Positions 41,449 through 51,039 are shown, numbered from the stretch's first letter. The stretch: DNA of 64,000 nt from Mycolicibacterium frederiksbergense (GCF_029893345.1 NZ_JARXVE010000010.1:124001-188000); one strand, 5' to 3'. Numbers and translations: made by a program. The notes: a model not told the origin generated them from the sequence alone.

Positions 41449-42564
41449 TCACCGCACGGTGTCGAAGAATGCCCGCACATCCTCGACGAACAGTTCCGGC
41501 TGCTCGAACGCCGCGAAGTGTCCGCCGCGCGGCATCGTGGTGAAGTGGGTGACGTTGTAACTGGCCTCGCACCAACGGCGGGAGGCGCGCAGGATCTCCT
41601 TCGGGAAGGACGCCACCCCGGTGGGCACACTGACGTAATCGCCGCCGCCGAAACTGTTGGCGCTCTCCCAATACAGCCGGGCCGATGACGCCGCCGAACC
41701 GGTAACCCAATAGAGCATGACGTTGTCGAGCATTTCGTCGCGGCTCAGCACATTCTCCGGATGGCCGTCGCAGTCCATCCACGACCAGAACTTCTCCACG
41801 ATCCAGGCCAGCTGCCCGACCGGGGAGTCGGTCAGGCCGTAGCCCAGGGTCTGCGGCCGGGTGGACTGCTGCTTCATATAGCCCGAATCCCACCTGCGGT
41901 AGTTGCCCGCCTGGGCCAGGGCCTGCTGCTCCTCCTCGGTGAGCTCACCGAGGTCGGCAGGCGGCCGCGCGATCGGCATGTTGAGGTGGATGCCCACGCA
42001 GGTCCCCCCATTGCGGCCGATCTGAGTCGTCACCGCCGCGCCCCAGTCGCCGCCCTGCGCGCCGTAACGGTCGTAGCCCAGGCGTCCCATCAGGGTGTCC
42101 CAGGCCTGCGCGATCCGGCCGACGCCCCAGCCGGTGGTGGTGGGCTTGCCGGAGAATCCGTAGCCGGGCAGTGACGGGCAGACGATGTCGAAGCCGGCCG
42201 CGTTCAGTGGCTCGATCACCTTGTGGAATTCGACCACGGATCCGGGCCAGCCGTGGGTGAGAGCCAGCGGAAAAGCATCGGGCCGCGGTGAGCGCTGGTG
42301 GATGAAATGGATGTCGAGCCCGTCGATTTCGGTGGTGTACTGGTCGAACCGGTTCAGTGCGGCTTCGCGGGCGCGCCAGTCATAATCGTTGGCCCAGTAG
42401 TCGGCCAGCTCCCGGGTGTAGTCCAGTGGGATGCCCTGGGTCCAGTCCTCGACGCATTCGGGCTCGGGCCACCGGGTCCTTGCCAGCCGGGCTTTGAGAT
42501 CGTCGAGATCGACGTCGGGTACGGCGATGCGGAATGGTCTGATCGGCTCCGTGATCGAAGACAT
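41449..42564 (-). CDS. Epoxide hydrolase, microsomal type
   Basis: A 371-residue alpha/beta hydrolase with the N-terminal epoxide-hydrolase domain (ITEPIRPFRIAVPDVDLDDL). HGWPGSVVEF provides the oxyanion-hole His-Gly-x-Pro, GGDWGAAV the nucleophilic Asp, and MPRGGHFAAFEQPE the catalytic His. It opens epoxides to diols, often in detoxification or sterol/lipid metabolism. The ATG at 42564 is preceded by AGGATGG; an ATG nine bases upstream is the alternative. It follows the FAD monooxygenase gene by 22 bases, so a monooxygenase that could make an epoxide and a hydrolase that could open it are co-transcribed. Confidence 0.88.
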   Translation of the reverse strand: MSSITEPIRPFRIAVPDVDLDDLKARLARTRWPEPECVEDWTQGIPLDYTRELADYWANDYDWRAREAALNRFDQYTTEIDGLDIHFIHQRSPRPDAFPLALTHGWPGSVVEFHKVIEPLNAAGFDIVCPSLPGYGFSGKPTTTGWGVGRIAQAWDTLMGRLGYDRYGAQGGDWGAAVTTQIGRNGGTCVGIHLNMPIARPPADLGELTEEEQQALAQAGNYRRWDSGYMKQQSTRPQTLGYGLTDSPVGQLAWIVEKFWSWMDCDGHPENVLSRDEMLDNVMLYWVTGSAASSARLYWESANSFGGGDYVSVPTGVASFPKEILRASRRWCEASYNVTHFTTMPRGGHFAAFEQPELFVEDVRAFFDTVR

Positions 42565-42586
42565 GTGAGCCATCCTGTCGCACCGG

Positions 42587-43753
42587 TCAGCGGTAGACCA
42601 GCCCGCTGAGTCGCCAGGCCAATTGGTGGCGGACCACCGGCAGATGCGAGGCCAATTCCATCAGCACATTGCGTACCGGGCGCAGCGGCGGCGGCAGCGT
42701 GGCCACTCGGGTCAGCTGCCCGGTCAGCGACAACACCTGCTGCGCGATCGGCCGGCGTGCCGCGCTGTAGTCGTCGAGCACCGTGTCCGGTGCGCCGGTC
42801 AACACCGCGGCGAGGGCGTCGGCAAGCGCCACCGCATCCTGGACGCCCAGGTTCATGCCCTGCCCGCCGGCTGGGCTGTGCACGTGGGCGGCGTCGCCCG
42901 CGAGCAGGAGCCGGCCGGCCCGGTAGGTGTCGGCGACGCGGTGCTGAATGCGGAATCGTGAACCCCAGATGACTTCGGTGACAACGGTTTTCCCGGGGCC
43001 GAAGCCGCGTTGGTCGAGCAACCGCTGGACGTAGGGCACCGTCGGGCGCTCCGGTGCGTCGGCGGCCGGCGCGACGATGCGGAACACGTCGCCGGGCAGC
43101 GGCGCGACGACGGTAAGCCCAGTCTTCGCGTAGAACAGGATCACTCCCTCGTCGTCGAGTGGTGCCGCCAGTCGCACATCGGCCAGCGCGAACGACTCCG
43201 GGTATTCGCCTCCGGTGAATCCGATGCCGGCCTGCTCGCGGACCCGGCTGTGGATACCGTCGGCGCCGACGACGTAGCGGGCCCGTATCGCGGTGCCATC
43301 GGTGAACGTCGCGGTGACCCCCTCGGCTTCCTGCTCCACGTGCTGCAGGGTCAGCGGCCGGATCACCGTGCCGCCGAGTTCGGTGAGCCGCTGCAGCAGG
43401 ATCCGTTCGGTGTTGGCCTGGGACAGCATGAGCGTGAACGGATAGGCGGTGGGCAGCTCGCTGAAGTCGACGGGGATCAGCACGCGGTCGCCGGCGCGCA
43501 TGGTGAAGGTCGGTGCGATCAGCCCTTCGGCGATCATGCGGCGGGATACGTCGAGGCGTTCGAGTACCTCCAGGGTCCGTGCGGCCACGGCGGCGGCCCG
43601 CGACGTGTTGGCGCCCTCGGGCAGCTTGTCGACGACGGTGACGTCGATCCCGTGGTTGCGCAGGGTGGCGGCCAGCGTCAACCCGGTCGGACCGGCCCCG
43701 ATCACCAGGACGTCGGTGGATTTTGCGTGCTCAACGCGTTCGCGGTTGGTCAT
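42587..43753 (-). CDS. FAD-dependent aromatic monooxygenase (PheA/TfdB type)
   Basis: A 388-residue flavoprotein hydroxylase. Dinucleotide motif VIGAGPTGLTLAATL at the N-terminus, VVGADGIHSRVREQAG (the Asp-Gly motif) in the middle, and LLLAGDAAHVHSPAGGQGMN (second FAD motif). The C-terminal thioredoxin-like domain found in long phenol hydroxylases is absent. It inserts oxygen into an aromatic or unsaturated ring using NAD(P)H. Divergent from a TetR regulator across two operator copies, and followed by the epoxide hydrolase gene in the same operon. Substrate unknown. Confidence 0.88.
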   Translation of the reverse strand: MTNRERVEHAKSTDVLVIGAGPTGLTLAATLRNHGIDVTVVDKLPEGANTSRAAAVAARTLEVLERLDVSRRMIAEGLIAPTFTMRAGDRVLIPVDFSELPTAYPFTLMLSQANTERILLQRLTELGGTVIRPLTLQHVEQEAEGVTATFTDGTAIRARYVVGADGIHSRVREQAGIGFTGGEYPESFALADVRLAAPLDDEGVILFYAKTGLTVVAPLPGDVFRIVAPAADAPERPTVPYVQRLLDQRGFGPGKTVVTEVIWGSRFRIQHRVADTYRAGRLLLAGDAAHVHSPAGGQGMNLGVQDAVALADALAAVLTGAPDTVLDDYSAARRPIAQQVLSLTGQLTRVATLPPPLRPVRNVLMELASHLPVVRHQLAWRLSGLVYR

Positions 43754-43785
43754 TTCGAGCCCCTCTCATCGGGCCTGCCGGACAA

Positions 43786-43848
43786 GTCAACACTTGTTGA
43801 CATACTCGATGATCACCCCGTTTCACATCGATGTCAACACCCGTTGAC
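43786..43848. promoter_or_regulatory. Two operator copies in the monooxygenase/tetR divergent region
   Basis: GTCAACACTTGTTGAC (43786-43801) and GTCAACACCCGTTGAC (43833-43848), both GTCAAC-N4-GTTGAC, centres 47 bases apart. The first has perfect 7-base arms. They flank the divergent promoters and are the likely binding sites of the TetR protein. Confidence 0.8.
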
Positions 43849-43862
43849 CTACGATGGGCCCC

Positions 43863-44414
43863 ATGAAGCGTTCAGCCGATCGGACCAGGGAGGCGATCCT
43901 GGCGGCGGCCCGGGAGCAGTTCGCCGCGGCCGGTTACCAGGGCACGACCATCCGGGCGGTCGCCGCGGCCGCCGGCATCGACCCGGCGCTGGTGATCCGG
44001 TATTTCGGCACCAAGGACAAGCTGTTCGCGACCGCATCGGAGTTCGACCTGCGATTCCCCGATTTCTCTGCGATGGACCGGTCCCGGATGGGCTGGCTGC
44101 TCGTCGAGCATTTCCTCAACCGCTGGGAAGGCGACGAGGCGCTCACCGTCCTGCTGCGCTCGGCGACCACCAATGCCGAAGCCGCGCAACGCATGCGCGA
44201 CATCTTCGGTGCCCAGCTGGTTCCGGTCGTCGCGACCGTGGCGCCGGCCGCCGAGGCCGAGCGGCGGGCCGGGTTGATCGGCAGCCAGATGATGGGTCTG
44301 GCGTTGTGCCGGTTCGTGCTTGCGGTGCCGCCGGTGGCGGCCATGACCCGCGAGGAGATCGTCTCCTCGATCGGCCCGACGATCCAGCGCTACTTGTCAG
44401 GGGAGCTGGCGTAG
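43863..44414 (+). CDS. TetR family regulator of the monooxygenase operon
   Basis: A 183-residue regulator. The helix-turn-helix is SADRTREAILAAAREQFAAA, TTIRAVAAAAGIDPALVIRY, FGTKDKLFATASEF; the C-terminal part resembles the TetR_C_17 type common in actinobacteria (LVEHFLNRWEGDEALTVLL, LIGSQMMGLALCRFVL). The chosen ATG begins KRSADR; an ATG nine bases upstream is the alternative. Divergent from the FAD monooxygenase, with two perfect operator repeats between. Its 3' end overlaps the 3' end of the LuxR gene by 18 bases. Confidence 0.87.
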   Translation: MKRSADRTREAILAAAREQFAAAGYQGTTIRAVAAAAGIDPALVIRYFGTKDKLFATASEFDLRFPDFSAMDRSRMGWLLVEHFLNRWEGDEALTVLLRSATTNAEAAQRMRDIFGAQLVPVVATVAPAAEAERRAGLIGSQMMGLALCRFVLAVPPVAAMTREEIVSSIGPTIQRYLSGELA

Positions 44415-45236
44415 CCTGCGGGCCTTGGACACCGCCTCGTGGCGGTTGCGCGCCCCGAGTTTGGCTGTGGCACTGCGCAGATAGCTCTTGACGGTTTCCG
44501 GGCGCAGCGAAAGGCGTTGCGCAGCCTCGGCATTGGTGCAGCCCAGGGCGACCTGGGCGAGCACGTCGACCTCCCGCGCGGTCAGCGGAGCGCTCGCCGG
44601 GGCATCGCCGCGCAGTGAGCGGGCCAGCCGGTCGGCCAGATCCCGCAGCGGGCCGGCCAGTGCGGGGGTATCGGCGGCCAACCGGCGCAGATCGGCGTAC
44701 ACCGAACGGATCTGCTCGGCGTCCGCGGGCTGACCGCTGAAGTTGGCCAGCTGTGCCTCGCGCATCCGCATCCGCCGGTCCACCTCGTCGCGCACCCGCA
44801 ACTCCTCGCCGAGCCGGTGAGCCGAGGCCACCATCGCGGCGGCCGTGCGGTCGCCGATCGGGGCGCTGGTGCGATGCGCGCCGTACAGAACGGCCCGCGT
44901 CGTACCGTCGACCACCACCGGCACCGCCAGGATCGAGCGAATGCCCTCGGTCAGCACCGGCCCGTCGTAGTCGTGGGTGATGGTCGACGCATGCCGGTAG
45001 TCCGGCACCGAGGTGGGCCGGCGTGACACCACGGTGACGCCGCCCAGCCCGGCGCTGGGCCGCACCGCGAGCCCGCGCATGGCCCCGGTGCGGGTGCCGA
45101 AGAACTCGCTCAACAGCAGGGTGTCCTCGTGCACCTCGCCGCCGAATGTCAACGGCAGGCCGGTGCCGGTGGCCATCTGGCGTAGTTCGGCGCGGACCGC
45201 ATCGGCGTCACGCGGCCGCAGCAGCGAGGAACGCAT
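44397..45236 (-). CDS. GAF-domain LuxR family regulator
   Basis: A roughly 279-residue regulator. The N-terminal two thirds is a GAF-like sensor (RSILAVPVVVDGTTRAVLYGA). The C-terminal LuxR helix-turn-helix is complete: LTAREVDVLAQVALGCTNAE, RLSLRPETVKSYLRSATAKL, GARNRHEAVSKARR. It lacks a receiver domain and probably senses a small molecule. The ATG at 45236 was chosen; the frame is open as far as 45305, which would overlap the divergent acyl-CoA synthetase start. It may regulate the two synthetase genes. Confidence 0.82.
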   Translation of the reverse strand: MRSSLLRPRDADAVRAELRQMATGTGLPLTFGGEVHEDTLLLSEFFGTRTGAMRGLAVRPSAGLGGVTVVSRRPTSVPDYRHASTITHDYDGPVLTEGIRSILAVPVVVDGTTRAVLYGAHRTSAPIGDRTAAAMVASAHRLGEELRVRDEVDRRMRMREAQLANFSGQPADAEQIRSVYADLRRLAADTPALAGPLRDLADRLARSLRGDAPASAPLTAREVDVLAQVALGCTNAEAAQRLSLRPETVKSYLRSATAKLGARNRHEAVSKARRLRQLP

Positions 45237-45294
45237 CGCGGATACCCACTTTCGGGGGTAGCGGTCGGACTGTGTGACGTAGAGCATAGCTGCC

Positions 45295-46992
45295 ATGCAG
45301 AGCAATGCCGTTCTCTACCGTGGTGCCCGGGACCAGCTCGTCGCCAGCGTCGCCGACTACGACAAGGCGGTCGCGACGTTCGCCTTCCCGGAGCTGACTG
45401 GGACGTTCAACTGGGCCACTGACTGGTTCGACGGCATCGCGGCCGACCCCGGCTCCGCCGACCGGCTGGCCTTGTGGATCGTCGAGGAGGACGGCTCCGA
45501 GCAGCGGATCACGTTTGCCGAGATGGCGCGGCGCTCCGACCAGGTCGCCACCTGGCTGCAGGGCCTCGGCGTCGGCAAGGGCGACCGCGTCCTGCTCATG
45601 CTTGGCAACCAGGTCGAACTGTGGGAGTCCATGCTGGCCATCGCCAAGCTGGGCGCGGTCGTCATGCCGACCACCGGAGCGCTCGGCCCGGCCGACCTGG
45701 CCGATCGCATCACCCGTGGCGGTGCCCGGTTCGTCATCGCCAATGCCGCCGACGCGGACAAGTTCAGCGAGGTGGCCGGGGACTACGTGCGCATCGCGGT
45801 GGGCGCCGCGCTCGAAGGCTGGCACACCTACTCCGACGCCTACCAGGTCGAGCCGCAGCGGTTCGAGGCCGTGACCACCGTCGACGACCCGATGCTGATC
45901 TACTTCACCTCCGGCACCACCAGCAAGCCTAAGCTGGTCGAGCATTCCCAGGTCTCCTACCCGGTCGGGCACTTGTCGACGATGGCCTGGATCGGAGTGC
46001 AGCCCGGTGACGTGCACCTGGCGATCAGTTCACCCGGCTGGGCCAAGCATGCGTGGAGCTGTTTCTTCGCGCCCTGGATCGCCGAGGCCACCATCTTCGT
46101 CTACAACTACCACCGGTTCGACGCCGCGGCGCTGCTGAACCAGCTGCGCCGGGCCAAGGTCAACACGTTCTGCGCCCCGCCGACCGTGTGGCGGATGCTG
46201 ATCCAAGCCGATCTGGGCGGGCGGCCGGAGGGACTGCGGGAGATCCTGGGCGCCGGTGAGCCGCTCAATCCCGATGTCATCGCCCAGGTCGAGGCGGCGT
46301 GGGGGTTGACCATCCGCGACGGCTTTGGTCAGACCGAGACCACCCTGCAGGTGGGCAACACCCCCGGCCAGCCGGTGAAAGCCGGTTCGATGGGCCGGCC
46401 GATGCCGGGCGTCCCGGTGGTGCTCGTCGACCCGATCACCGGCGAGCTCGCCGATGAGGGCGAGATCTGCCTGGATCTGGCCGCGCGGCCGCGCAACCTG
46501 ATGACCGGCTATCTCGATGACCCGCAACGCAATGCGGCGGTGATGGCCGGCGGCTACTACCACACCGGTGACGTCGCCAGTCGTGATGCCGACGGCTACA
46601 TCACCTACATCGGTCGCACCGACGACGTGTTCAAATCCAGTGACTACAAGGTGTCGCCGTTCGAACTGGAAAGCGTGCTGATCGAGCATCCCGCGGTGGT
46701 GGAGGCCGCGGTGGTGCCGCAACCCGACGACACCCGGCTGGCGGTTCCGAAGGCCTATGTCGCGCTGGCCGAGGGTTGGGAAGCCAACGCCGACACCGCA
46801 AGAGAGGTCATGACGTATGCCAGGGACCATCTGGCGCCGTATCTGAAGGTGCGCCGGGTCGAGTTCGTCGACCTGCCCAAGACCATTTCGGGCAAGATCC
46901 GCCGGGTCGAGCTGCGCAACCGTGAGGACGCCGCCGCCCAAGCCGGCGAACCGATTTCGACCGAATACCGATACGAGGATCTGGTGAAATGA
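45295..46992 (+). CDS. Acyl-CoA synthetase, medium-chain (ACSM-like)
   Basis: A 565-residue AMP-forming ligase. The phosphate loop YFTSGTTSKPKLVEHS, the hinge region YITYIGRTDDVFKSSDYK and the C-terminal catalytic lysine in LPKTISGKIRR are all present. AISSPGWAKHAWSCFFAPW is typical of the medium-chain acyl-CoA synthetase group, whose substrates include medium-chain and aromatic acids such as benzoate or phenylacetate. Its stop overlaps the start of the next synthetase gene (ATGA). Divergent from the GAF-LuxR regulator. Confidence 0.88.
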   Translation: MQSNAVLYRGARDQLVASVADYDKAVATFAFPELTGTFNWATDWFDGIAADPGSADRLALWIVEEDGSEQRITFAEMARRSDQVATWLQGLGVGKGDRVLLMLGNQVELWESMLAIAKLGAVVMPTTGALGPADLADRITRGGARFVIANAADADKFSEVAGDYVRIAVGAALEGWHTYSDAYQVEPQRFEAVTTVDDPMLIYFTSGTTSKPKLVEHSQVSYPVGHLSTMAWIGVQPGDVHLAISSPGWAKHAWSCFFAPWIAEATIFVYNYHRFDAAALLNQLRRAKVNTFCAPPTVWRMLIQADLGGRPEGLREILGAGEPLNPDVIAQVEAAWGLTIRDGFGQTETTLQVGNTPGQPVKAGSMGRPMPGVPVVLVDPITGELADEGEICLDLAARPRNLMTGYLDDPQRNAAVMAGGYYHTGDVASRDADGYITYIGRTDDVFKSSDYKVSPFELESVLIEHPAVVEAAVVPQPDDTRLAVPKAYVALAEGWEANADTAREVMTYARDHLAPYLKVRRVEFVDLPKTISGKIRRVELRNREDAAAQAGEPISTEYRYEDLVK

Positions 46993-48596
46993 CGTCCTAC
47001 GACGCGGGGTCGACGGAGATCGCCCTGCTCGAAGAGACGATCGGCGCGAACTTCGAGCGGATCGCGACAGCGGATCCGGACGCCGAGGCGCTGGTGGACA
47101 TCAGCTCCGGTCGGCGCTGGACATATGCCGAGCTCAACTCCGAAATCGACATGGTGGCACGGGGTTTGATGGCACTCGGCGTCGAGAAGGGCGACCGGGT
47201 CGCGATCTGGGCACCGAATTGCCCGGAGTGGGTGATGGTGCAGTATGCGACGGCCAAGATCGGCGCCGTGCTGGTCAACATCAACCCGGCGTATCGCACG
47301 CATGAATTGGCCTATGTGCTGAACCAGTCGCAGGTGCGGACGTTGATTTCGGCGACGGTGTTCAAGACTTCCGATTATGTGGCCATGGTGGCCGAGGTTC
47401 GCGACCAGTGCCCGGCCTTGCGCGAGGTGATCTTCCTCGGCACGCAGGACTGGGAGGTGCTGCGCACCGGTACCGTGCCCGACGCCGAGCTGCGGGCCAG
47501 GATGGCGGGGCTGGCGAACAGCGATCCGATCAACATCCAGTACACCTCGGGGACAACGGGTTTCCCCAAGGGGGCGACGCTGAGCCACCGCAACATCATC
47601 AACAACGGGTTCTTCGTCACCGAGGGCATCGCGCTGGGTCCGGCCGACCGGGTGTGTATTCCGGTGCCGTTCTATCACTGCTTCGGCATGGTGATGGGCA
47701 ACCTCGGTGTCACCAGTCACGGCGCCACGATCGTGATTCCGGCGCCGGGCTTCGACGCCGGCGCCACGCTGGCTGCGATCGAATCCGAGAAATGCACCGC
47801 CGCCTACGGGGTGCCGACGATGTTCATCGCGATGCTGGGACACCCGGACTTTGCGCAGCGCGATCTGTCCTCGCTGCGGACCGGCATCATGGCCGGTTCG
47901 GTGTGCCCGACCGAGGTGATGAAACGCGTTGTGGCCGACATGCATATGGCGGAAGTCGCGATCTGCTACGGGATGACCGAAACCTCGCCGGTGTCCTGTC
48001 AGACGCTGATCGACGACGATCTGGAGCGGCGCACCGCCACCATCGGGCGGGCCCACCCGCACCTCGAGGTCAAGATCGTCGACCCGGATACCCGCGAGAC
48101 GGTCGAGCGCGGGCAGCCCGGCGAATTGTGCACCCGCGGTTACTCGGTCATGCTCGGCTACTGGAACGATGAGGCCAAGACCGCCGAGGCGGTGGATGCT
48201 GAGGGCTGGATGCACACCGGAGACCTGGCGGTGATGCGTGCGGACGGCTACTGCGCGGTGGTCGGCCGGATCAAGGACCTGGTGATCCGCGGCGGGGAGA
48301 ACATCTACCCGCGCGAGGTCGAGGAGTTCCTGTACACCCATCCCGATATCGACGACGCCCAGGTGATCGGGGTGCCCGACGAGCGCTACGGCGAGGAGAT
48401 CTGCGCCTGGATCCGGATGAAACCCGGCCGGGACCCGCTGGATGCCGAGGCGGTCAAGGCGTTCGCCTCCGGCAAGCTCGCGCACTACAAGATCCCCCGC
48501 TACGTGCACGTCGTCGACGAGTTCCCGATGACCGTCACCGGCAAGGTTCGCAAGGTCGACATGCGCGCGGAGAGCGTCAAACTGCTGGGCCTCTAG
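46989..48596 (+). CDS. Acyl-CoA synthetase (FadD35-like)
   Basis: A 535-residue AMP-forming fatty-acid CoA ligase. Motifs: YTSGTTGFPKGATLSHRN, ICYGMTETSPVS, WMHTGDLAVMRADGY, and lysine in MTVTGKVRK. The N-terminus LLEETIGANFERIA and overall pattern resemble mycobacterial FadD35. It activates short to medium fatty acids to acyl-CoA. Translationally coupled to the preceding synthetase. The presence of two such ligases beside a primary-amine catabolic island suggests they activate the acids formed there, but no direct evidence exists in the sequence. Confidence 0.88.
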   Translation: MTSYDAGSTEIALLEETIGANFERIATADPDAEALVDISSGRRWTYAELNSEIDMVARGLMALGVEKGDRVAIWAPNCPEWVMVQYATAKIGAVLVNINPAYRTHELAYVLNQSQVRTLISATVFKTSDYVAMVAEVRDQCPALREVIFLGTQDWEVLRTGTVPDAELRARMAGLANSDPINIQYTSGTTGFPKGATLSHRNIINNGFFVTEGIALGPADRVCIPVPFYHCFGMVMGNLGVTSHGATIVIPAPGFDAGATLAAIESEKCTAAYGVPTMFIAMLGHPDFAQRDLSSLRTGIMAGSVCPTEVMKRVVADMHMAEVAICYGMTETSPVSCQTLIDDDLERRTATIGRAHPHLEVKIVDPDTRETVERGQPGELCTRGYSVMLGYWNDEAKTAEAVDAEGWMHTGDLAVMRADGYCAVVGRIKDLVIRGGENIYPREVEEFLYTHPDIDDAQVIGVPDERYGEEICAWIRMKPGRDPLDAEAVKAFASGKLAHYKIPRYVHVVDEFPMTVTGKVRKVDMRAESVKLLGL

Positions 48597-48606
48597 CCCA
48601 TTTCGG

Positions 48607-49329
48607 TCAGGCCAGTAACGGGCTGAGCCGCGCCGCGTACTCGACCAGCGTCGGTACCTGCCGCTGCAACAGTTCGGCCTGATCCGCACGCCCGGACATG
48701 GCCACCGCCGCCACCAGGGCGCCCGACGCCGCGCGCACGGGTACCGCGACGCACGCCGACTCCCTGTCCAGCTCACCGGTCTGCGACGAGAACCCTTGCC
48801 GGCGAACGGCGTCGAGTTGAGCGAGCAGGGTTTCTGGCACCGGCCCCGAGATCAGTTCACCGACATCGCGCTTCTCGGCCAGCAGCAGTTTCCCGACGGC
48901 ACTGGCAGACAGGCGCCGGTTGAGGGTCGACTCGCCGACCGGCGGCGGGAACTCGGTGTCGATATCCGCACCGCGAACCGAGGTGTTGGTGAAGTAGTAC
49001 AGGTGCACACCGAAACGCACCGACAGCCGCAACTCGGCGAGGACGTCGCGGGCGGCCGTGCACACCGTCGGCGATACCGCGGCGTCGATCAGCACCCCCA
49101 TCCGAGGGCCGAGGGAGAACCCGGACAGGTCCGGCAGGCGCACGATATAGCCGTCGGCGACAAGCAGATTCAGCAGCCGGTAGGTCGTGGCCGACGGCAA
49201 GGACAGGTTCTGCGCGATCTCCTTGGCGGTGACACCGAGACCCGCCCGGGCCACTTCCTCGAGTACGAGCAGCGCACTCTGCACGGCCTTGGGTTGCCGC
49301 CCGGACAGCGAGCCTTCGGGTGGACTCAT
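48607..49329 (-). CDS. IclR family transcriptional regulator
   Basis: A 240-residue regulator. N-terminal winged helix: AVQSALLVLEEVARAGLGVT, AKEIAQNLSLPSATTYRLLN, LLVADGYIVRLPD. The C-terminal effector domain (LLAEKRDVGELISG, LDRESACVAVPVRAASGALV) binds a small organic acid in this family. Its ATG at 49329 overlaps the stop of the permease gene (ATGA), so it is co-transcribed with that permease and probably controls the amine island around it. Confidence 0.87.
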   Translation of the reverse strand: MSPPEGSLSGRQPKAVQSALLVLEEVARAGLGVTAKEIAQNLSLPSATTYRLLNLLVADGYIVRLPDLSGFSLGPRMGVLIDAAVSPTVCTAARDVLAELRLSVRFGVHLYYFTNTSVRGADIDTEFPPPVGESTLNRRLSASAVGKLLLAEKRDVGELISGPVPETLLAQLDAVRRQGFSSQTGELDRESACVAVPVRAASGALVAAVAMSGRADQAELLQRQVPTLVEYAARLSPLLA

Positions 49330-50792
49330 CGCCGGACCTCCCACGGGTTGTAGTCGGCGAAGATGTCACCGGCCACCGTTTCGTCGAACACACCCACCCG
49401 CTCGGCCAGACCGGGGACGTGGCTGGCCCGGACCGCGTAAACCCCGAACCCGACTGCCATCAGGGTGGCGTAGACGGCGGTGGCGATCCACACCGGCGAC
49501 GCCACCGTGAACGCCGCCCAGGCAATGATGGCGACCATCGATGTTGCGGCGGCCAGGCCGATGATCAGCGGTGTCCGGGTCAGCTCGCCGATGCGGTGCA
49601 GGAACGCCGGTGTCGCCAGACAGACCAACAGATACGCGCCGACGTATCCGTGTGCCGACACGGCCAGCAGCCCGATCATCACTTCCCGGGGAGAACCGAC
49701 GAGCATCAGATAGCCGATCGGCACGGCGGCGATCAGCGGCATCGAGATGAGCAGCGCGATGTGCGGGGTGCGGAACCGCCGATGGACACGGCCCAGGCGC
49801 TCGGACACCACGCCCTCGCGTCCCATCGCGAACAGGGTGCGAGACAACGCCGTTGTCGACCCGATGATGCAGGCGAACCACGATGCCGTGATGCCGAGCT
49901 CCATCACGACCGACAGGGCCGTGGAACCGGGGCCGGAGCCGGGCAGCGTCAAAACCAGGGGAGTGGAACCGACACCGCCCTGCACGGTCCTGCCCGACTG
50001 CATGGCCACCGCGAACATGTACAGCACGCCCAGCGCGACCGGGGTCCAGCGAATCGCGCGCGGCACAGTCACGAACGGTTTGCGGGCCTCGCGGGCGACG
50101 GTGCCTGCGCTCTCGAAACCCTCGAATGAGGTGATGGTCAACAACAGTGCGAAACCGAGGGCCGAATACGACTGCGGAGCAACGGTATCGGCGCGCTCAT
50201 GACCTGCGGCCAGGGTGCTGGTGAAGGTGATGAACAGGACCGCGGCAGCCGCTACGACCGCGAAAACCTCCACTGTCAACGAGATTCGGGCTGACAGCCG
50301 GACGCCTCGCACCATCAGGATCAACGCCACCGCCGCCACCACCACGGCGAGCACCGCGATGGTTGGTCGTCCGGCCGGCACCCCGACGCGGTTGAGCAGC
50401 GCAGCGAGATACGCGGCCGCGCCCAGGACGCTGGCCATCGCGGCCGCCGCGTACCCGATCACCACCGACCACCCCGCGGCGATGCCCGGTATCGGTCCCA
50501 GTCCCTTGACGGTATAGCTGTACAGCCCGCTCACCGCGATCATCCGGGAGGCGAACTGCGCGATGCAGTAGCCGACGGCGGTCATCAGCAGCGCCGTCAC
50601 GAAGAACACCGGAAGCGTCCACGCGCCCGCCGCGGGGATGACGAGTGCCGGCAGCGTCACCATCACCGCCGACGGCGCCACCGCCGACACCGACTGGCCC
50701 AGCACCTGAGCGAACGAAAGCTGCGCGCGCCGGAGCCCCGAGACCGGCGAGCTGCTTCGCATCCCTTTTTGAGGGCCCGGTTGCCGCCTCAT
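49326..50792 (-). CDS. APC family amino acid/amine permease
   Basis: A 488-residue transporter with about 12 hydrophobic helices. LSFAQVLGQSVSAVAPSAVM is the first helix and FEGFESAGTVAREARKPFVTV is the consensus amphipathic loop of APC permeases. The ATG at 50792 is used; a TTG nine bases upstream and an ATG at 50762 are alternatives. It is the first gene of a two-gene operon with the IclR regulator, and its upstream region holds three copies of the TTCAAATGAGAAT motif. Probable importer of the amine used by the amine oxidase or of a related amino acid. Confidence 0.86.
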   Translation of the reverse strand: MRRQPGPQKGMRSSSPVSGLRRAQLSFAQVLGQSVSAVAPSAVMVTLPALVIPAAGAWTLPVFFVTALLMTAVGYCIAQFASRMIAVSGLYSYTVKGLGPIPGIAAGWSVVIGYAAAAMASVLGAAAYLAALLNRVGVPAGRPTIAVLAVVVAAVALILMVRGVRLSARISLTVEVFAVVAAAAVLFITFTSTLAAGHERADTVAPQSYSALGFALLLTITSFEGFESAGTVAREARKPFVTVPRAIRWTPVALGVLYMFAVAMQSGRTVQGGVGSTPLVLTLPGSGPGSTALSVVMELGITASWFACIIGSTTALSRTLFAMGREGVVSERLGRVHRRFRTPHIALLISMPLIAAVPIGYLMLVGSPREVMIGLLAVSAHGYVGAYLLVCLATPAFLHRIGELTRTPLIIGLAAATSMVAIIAWAAFTVASPVWIATAVYATLMAVGFGVYAVRASHVPGLAERVGVFDETVAGDIFADYNPWEVRR

Positions 50793-50854
50793 CCGTCGCA
50801 AGGTAGTCGATCGGAGCGGGCCACCACAGCGATGTTCGGTAAATCTTCGACAAC

Positions 50855-50978
50855 TTCAAATGAGAATCCGCCGGTGCCGGCGCGCGGCCAGGGCCGGCGG
50901 ACGCGCCGTCGCGGTCACACCAGCTGGGAATTCATCGGAAATTCGAATGAGAACTGCCGGTAAATTTCAAATGAGAAT
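50855..50978 (+). repeat. Three copies of the TTCAAATGAGAAT motif
   Basis: TTCAAATGAGAAT at 50855-50867 and 50966-50978, and TTCGAATGAGAAC at 50942-50954. The last two are spaced 24 bases, about two helical turns. All are on the plus strand between the divergent permease and aldehyde dehydrogenase genes; a fourth copy is before the second permease. Probable regulator binding sites. Confidence 0.72.
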
Positions 50979-51039
50979 GGAAAACGCTGAAATACCCATT
51001 ACGAATTAGTGGTGACTCACACCACATCCGCGGGTAGAT

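Noticed and set aside
46755..48776. Minus-strand frame of 673 codons opposite the acyl-CoA synthetases
   Set aside because: Antisense shadow of two clear AMP-forming ligase genes.
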